Below, in pieces: positions 63,238 through 64,000 of a stretch of 64,000 nucleotides of DNA (position 1 is the stretch's first letter; each line of letters opens with the position of its first letter). Under the pieces are notes generated by a model. That model was not told where the DNA came from. It searched no databases and saw only the letters and a program-made list of their open reading frames with translations. Source of the DNA: BACL21 sp038141525 (GTDB lineage: Bacteria; Bacteroidota; Bacteroidia; Flavobacteriales; Flavobacteriaceae); assembly GCA_038141525.1 (NCBI GenBank), contig JAYQIF010000001.1, positions 124,001 through 188,000 on the forward strand, in the 5' to 3' direction. Both the position numbers and the translations under genes were made by a program.

Positions 63238-64000
63238 TTATCCTCCAAAATCATCGAAGCGTATATTTTCGTCTGGGATTCCAAAATCCTCTCCCATTTT
63301 TTGAACCGCTTGATTCATGAGTGGTGGACCACAGAAGTATAATTCGATGTCTTCTGGAGTCTCATGATGATTTAGGTAATTGTCAATCACCACTTGGTGA
63401 ATAAAGCCGACAAAACCATCACCCTCGGTGTCATTAATGTCTTTTTTCACTTTCCAGTTATCTTCGGGAAGAGGCTCAGAAAGTGCGAGGAAAAACTTAA
63501 AGTTTTTAAATTCTTTCTCGAGTTGTTCAAAGTGATCTAAATAGAAGAGTTCGCGCTTTGATCGACCTCCATACCAATAGGTCACTGTACGACCAGTTTT
63601 TAGAGTTTTGAATAAATGATACAAGTGTGAGCGCATCGGTGCCATTCCTGCTCCACCACCGACATACAACATTTCCGAATCAGACTCATTGATAAAGAAC
63701 TCTCCATAAGGTCCTGAGATGGTTACCTTATCTCCTGGTTTTTGGGCAAAAATATACGAGGAGGCAATTCCAGGATTCACATCCATCCAACCGTTCTTGG
63801 CACGATCCCATGGTGGGGTAGCAATACGCACATTAAGCATAATTTCACGTCCTTCTGCTGGATAAGAAGCCATAGAATAGGCCCGTTCCACACTTTCGGA
63901 GTTTTTCATTACCAGTGGCCAAAGCCCAAACTTGTCCCATTCAGCTTGGAATTTGTCAGCAGTATCATGCTCTTCTGGGTGCGCTGTAATATCAATATCT
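63238..64000 (-). CDS. nqrF: Na+-translocating NADH:quinone reductase subunit F, C-terminal part
   Basis: Membrane-anchored FAD/2Fe-2S subunit that takes electrons from NADH into the Na+ pump. The visible 254 residues are the FAD/NADH module, open to the window edge: SMASYPAEGREIMLNVRIATPPWD (FAD), GDKVTISGPYGEFFI, MLYVGGGAGMAPMRSHL (NADH), TVTYWYGGRSKREL and the C-terminal IELYFCGPPLMNQAVQKMGEDFGI followed by the aromatic-containing FDDFGG. The N-terminal helix and ferredoxin domain lie beyond 64000. An internal ATG at 63909 is not the start. Confidence 0.96.
   Translation of the reverse strand, partial: DIDITAHPEEHDTADKFQAEWDKFGLWPLVMKNSESVERAYSMASYPAEGREIMLNVRIATPPWDRAKNGWMDVNPGIASSYIFAQKPGDKVTISGPYGEFFINESDSEMLYVGGGAGMAPMRSHLYHLFKTLKTGRTVTYWYGGRSKRELFYLDHFEQLEKEFKNFKFFLALSEPLPEDNWKVKKDINDTEGDGFVGFIHQVVIDNYLNHHETPEDIELYFCGPPLMNQAVQKMGEDFGIPDENIRFDDFGG

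Noticed and set aside
1..64000. Horizontal-transfer island, prophage or insertion sequence
   Set aside because: No integrase, transposase or terminal repeat was seen, base composition looks even by eye, and gene content is standard flavobacterial.

Overview
The window looks like a chromosomal segment of a Bacteroidota bacterium, almost certainly class Flavobacteriia and probably marine. The evidence is a protein with a type IX secretion (T9SS) C-terminal sorting domain, a Na+-translocating NADH:quinone reductase (nqrF at the right edge), many lineage-typical families (BT_3928/DoxX-like, DUF1599, DUF4293, DUF6702, DUF1573, 7TMR-DISM/LytTR), a Rho with a long low-complexity insert, and frequent TTG/GTG starts. 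By eye G+C is moderate and even; it was not computed. No phage, insertion sequence, CRISPR array or rRNA was seen. One tRNA (Arg, ACG) is present.

Layout. 1-3.3 kb: a sodium/solute symporter and a PLP decarboxylase of the animal CSAD/GAD type, divergent from a eukaryote-like cysteine dioxygenase, giving a plausible cysteine-to-hypotaurine module. 3.3-7.2 kb: a T9SS cargo protein, small membrane proteins, an XRE regulator, a 7TM-LytTR sensor with an in-frame stop, a tandem 73-bp terminator repeat and tRNA-Arg. 7.3-12 kb (minus): DUF1599, BT_3928, dppB-like permease, tpiA, prmA, clpS. 12-23 kb: folP, cdaA, an ABC exporter, truA, a phosphodiesterase, DUF4293, rho, an M14 peptidase, a NUDIX hydrolase divergent from pyrE, and birA. 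23.6-28.5 kb (plus): rsfS, ftsH, a LUD protein, cdsA, psd and acyl-CoA-binding protein, i.e. ribosome silencing, membrane proteolysis and phospholipid synthesis. 28.5-45 kb: valS, DUF1573, an aminotransferase, murB, a glycosyltransferase-sigma factor-NRAMP operon, lipA, a hybrid histidine kinase, lpxK, a NIF3 protein, a Cys-less zinc-ribbon protein, msrA and a CDGSH protein. 45-52.5 kb: a kynurenine (tryptophan catabolism) cluster of kynU, kmo, 2-aminomuconate deaminase, aldehyde dehydrogenase, an atypical SDR and ACMSD, but no 3-hydroxyanthranilate dioxygenase. 52.5-64 kb: tatA, an M1 peptidase, pepE, an M15 peptidase, gpmI, map, methyltransferase, apbE and the end of nqrF.

The most striking property is the number of broken reading frames: twelve small lesions in ten genes (symporter, 7TM-LytTR, prmA, folP, NIF3, SDR, M1 peptidase x2, gpmI x2, a small membrane protein, apbE). 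Essential housekeeping genes are hit, flanking protein sequence is perfectly preserved, and most lesions are one-base indels, several of them in short homopolymers. I therefore annotate each as one full-length gene and consider assembly or sequencing error the likeliest cause. Gene packing is tight, with many ATGA, TAATG and zero-gap junctions and several convergent overlaps.
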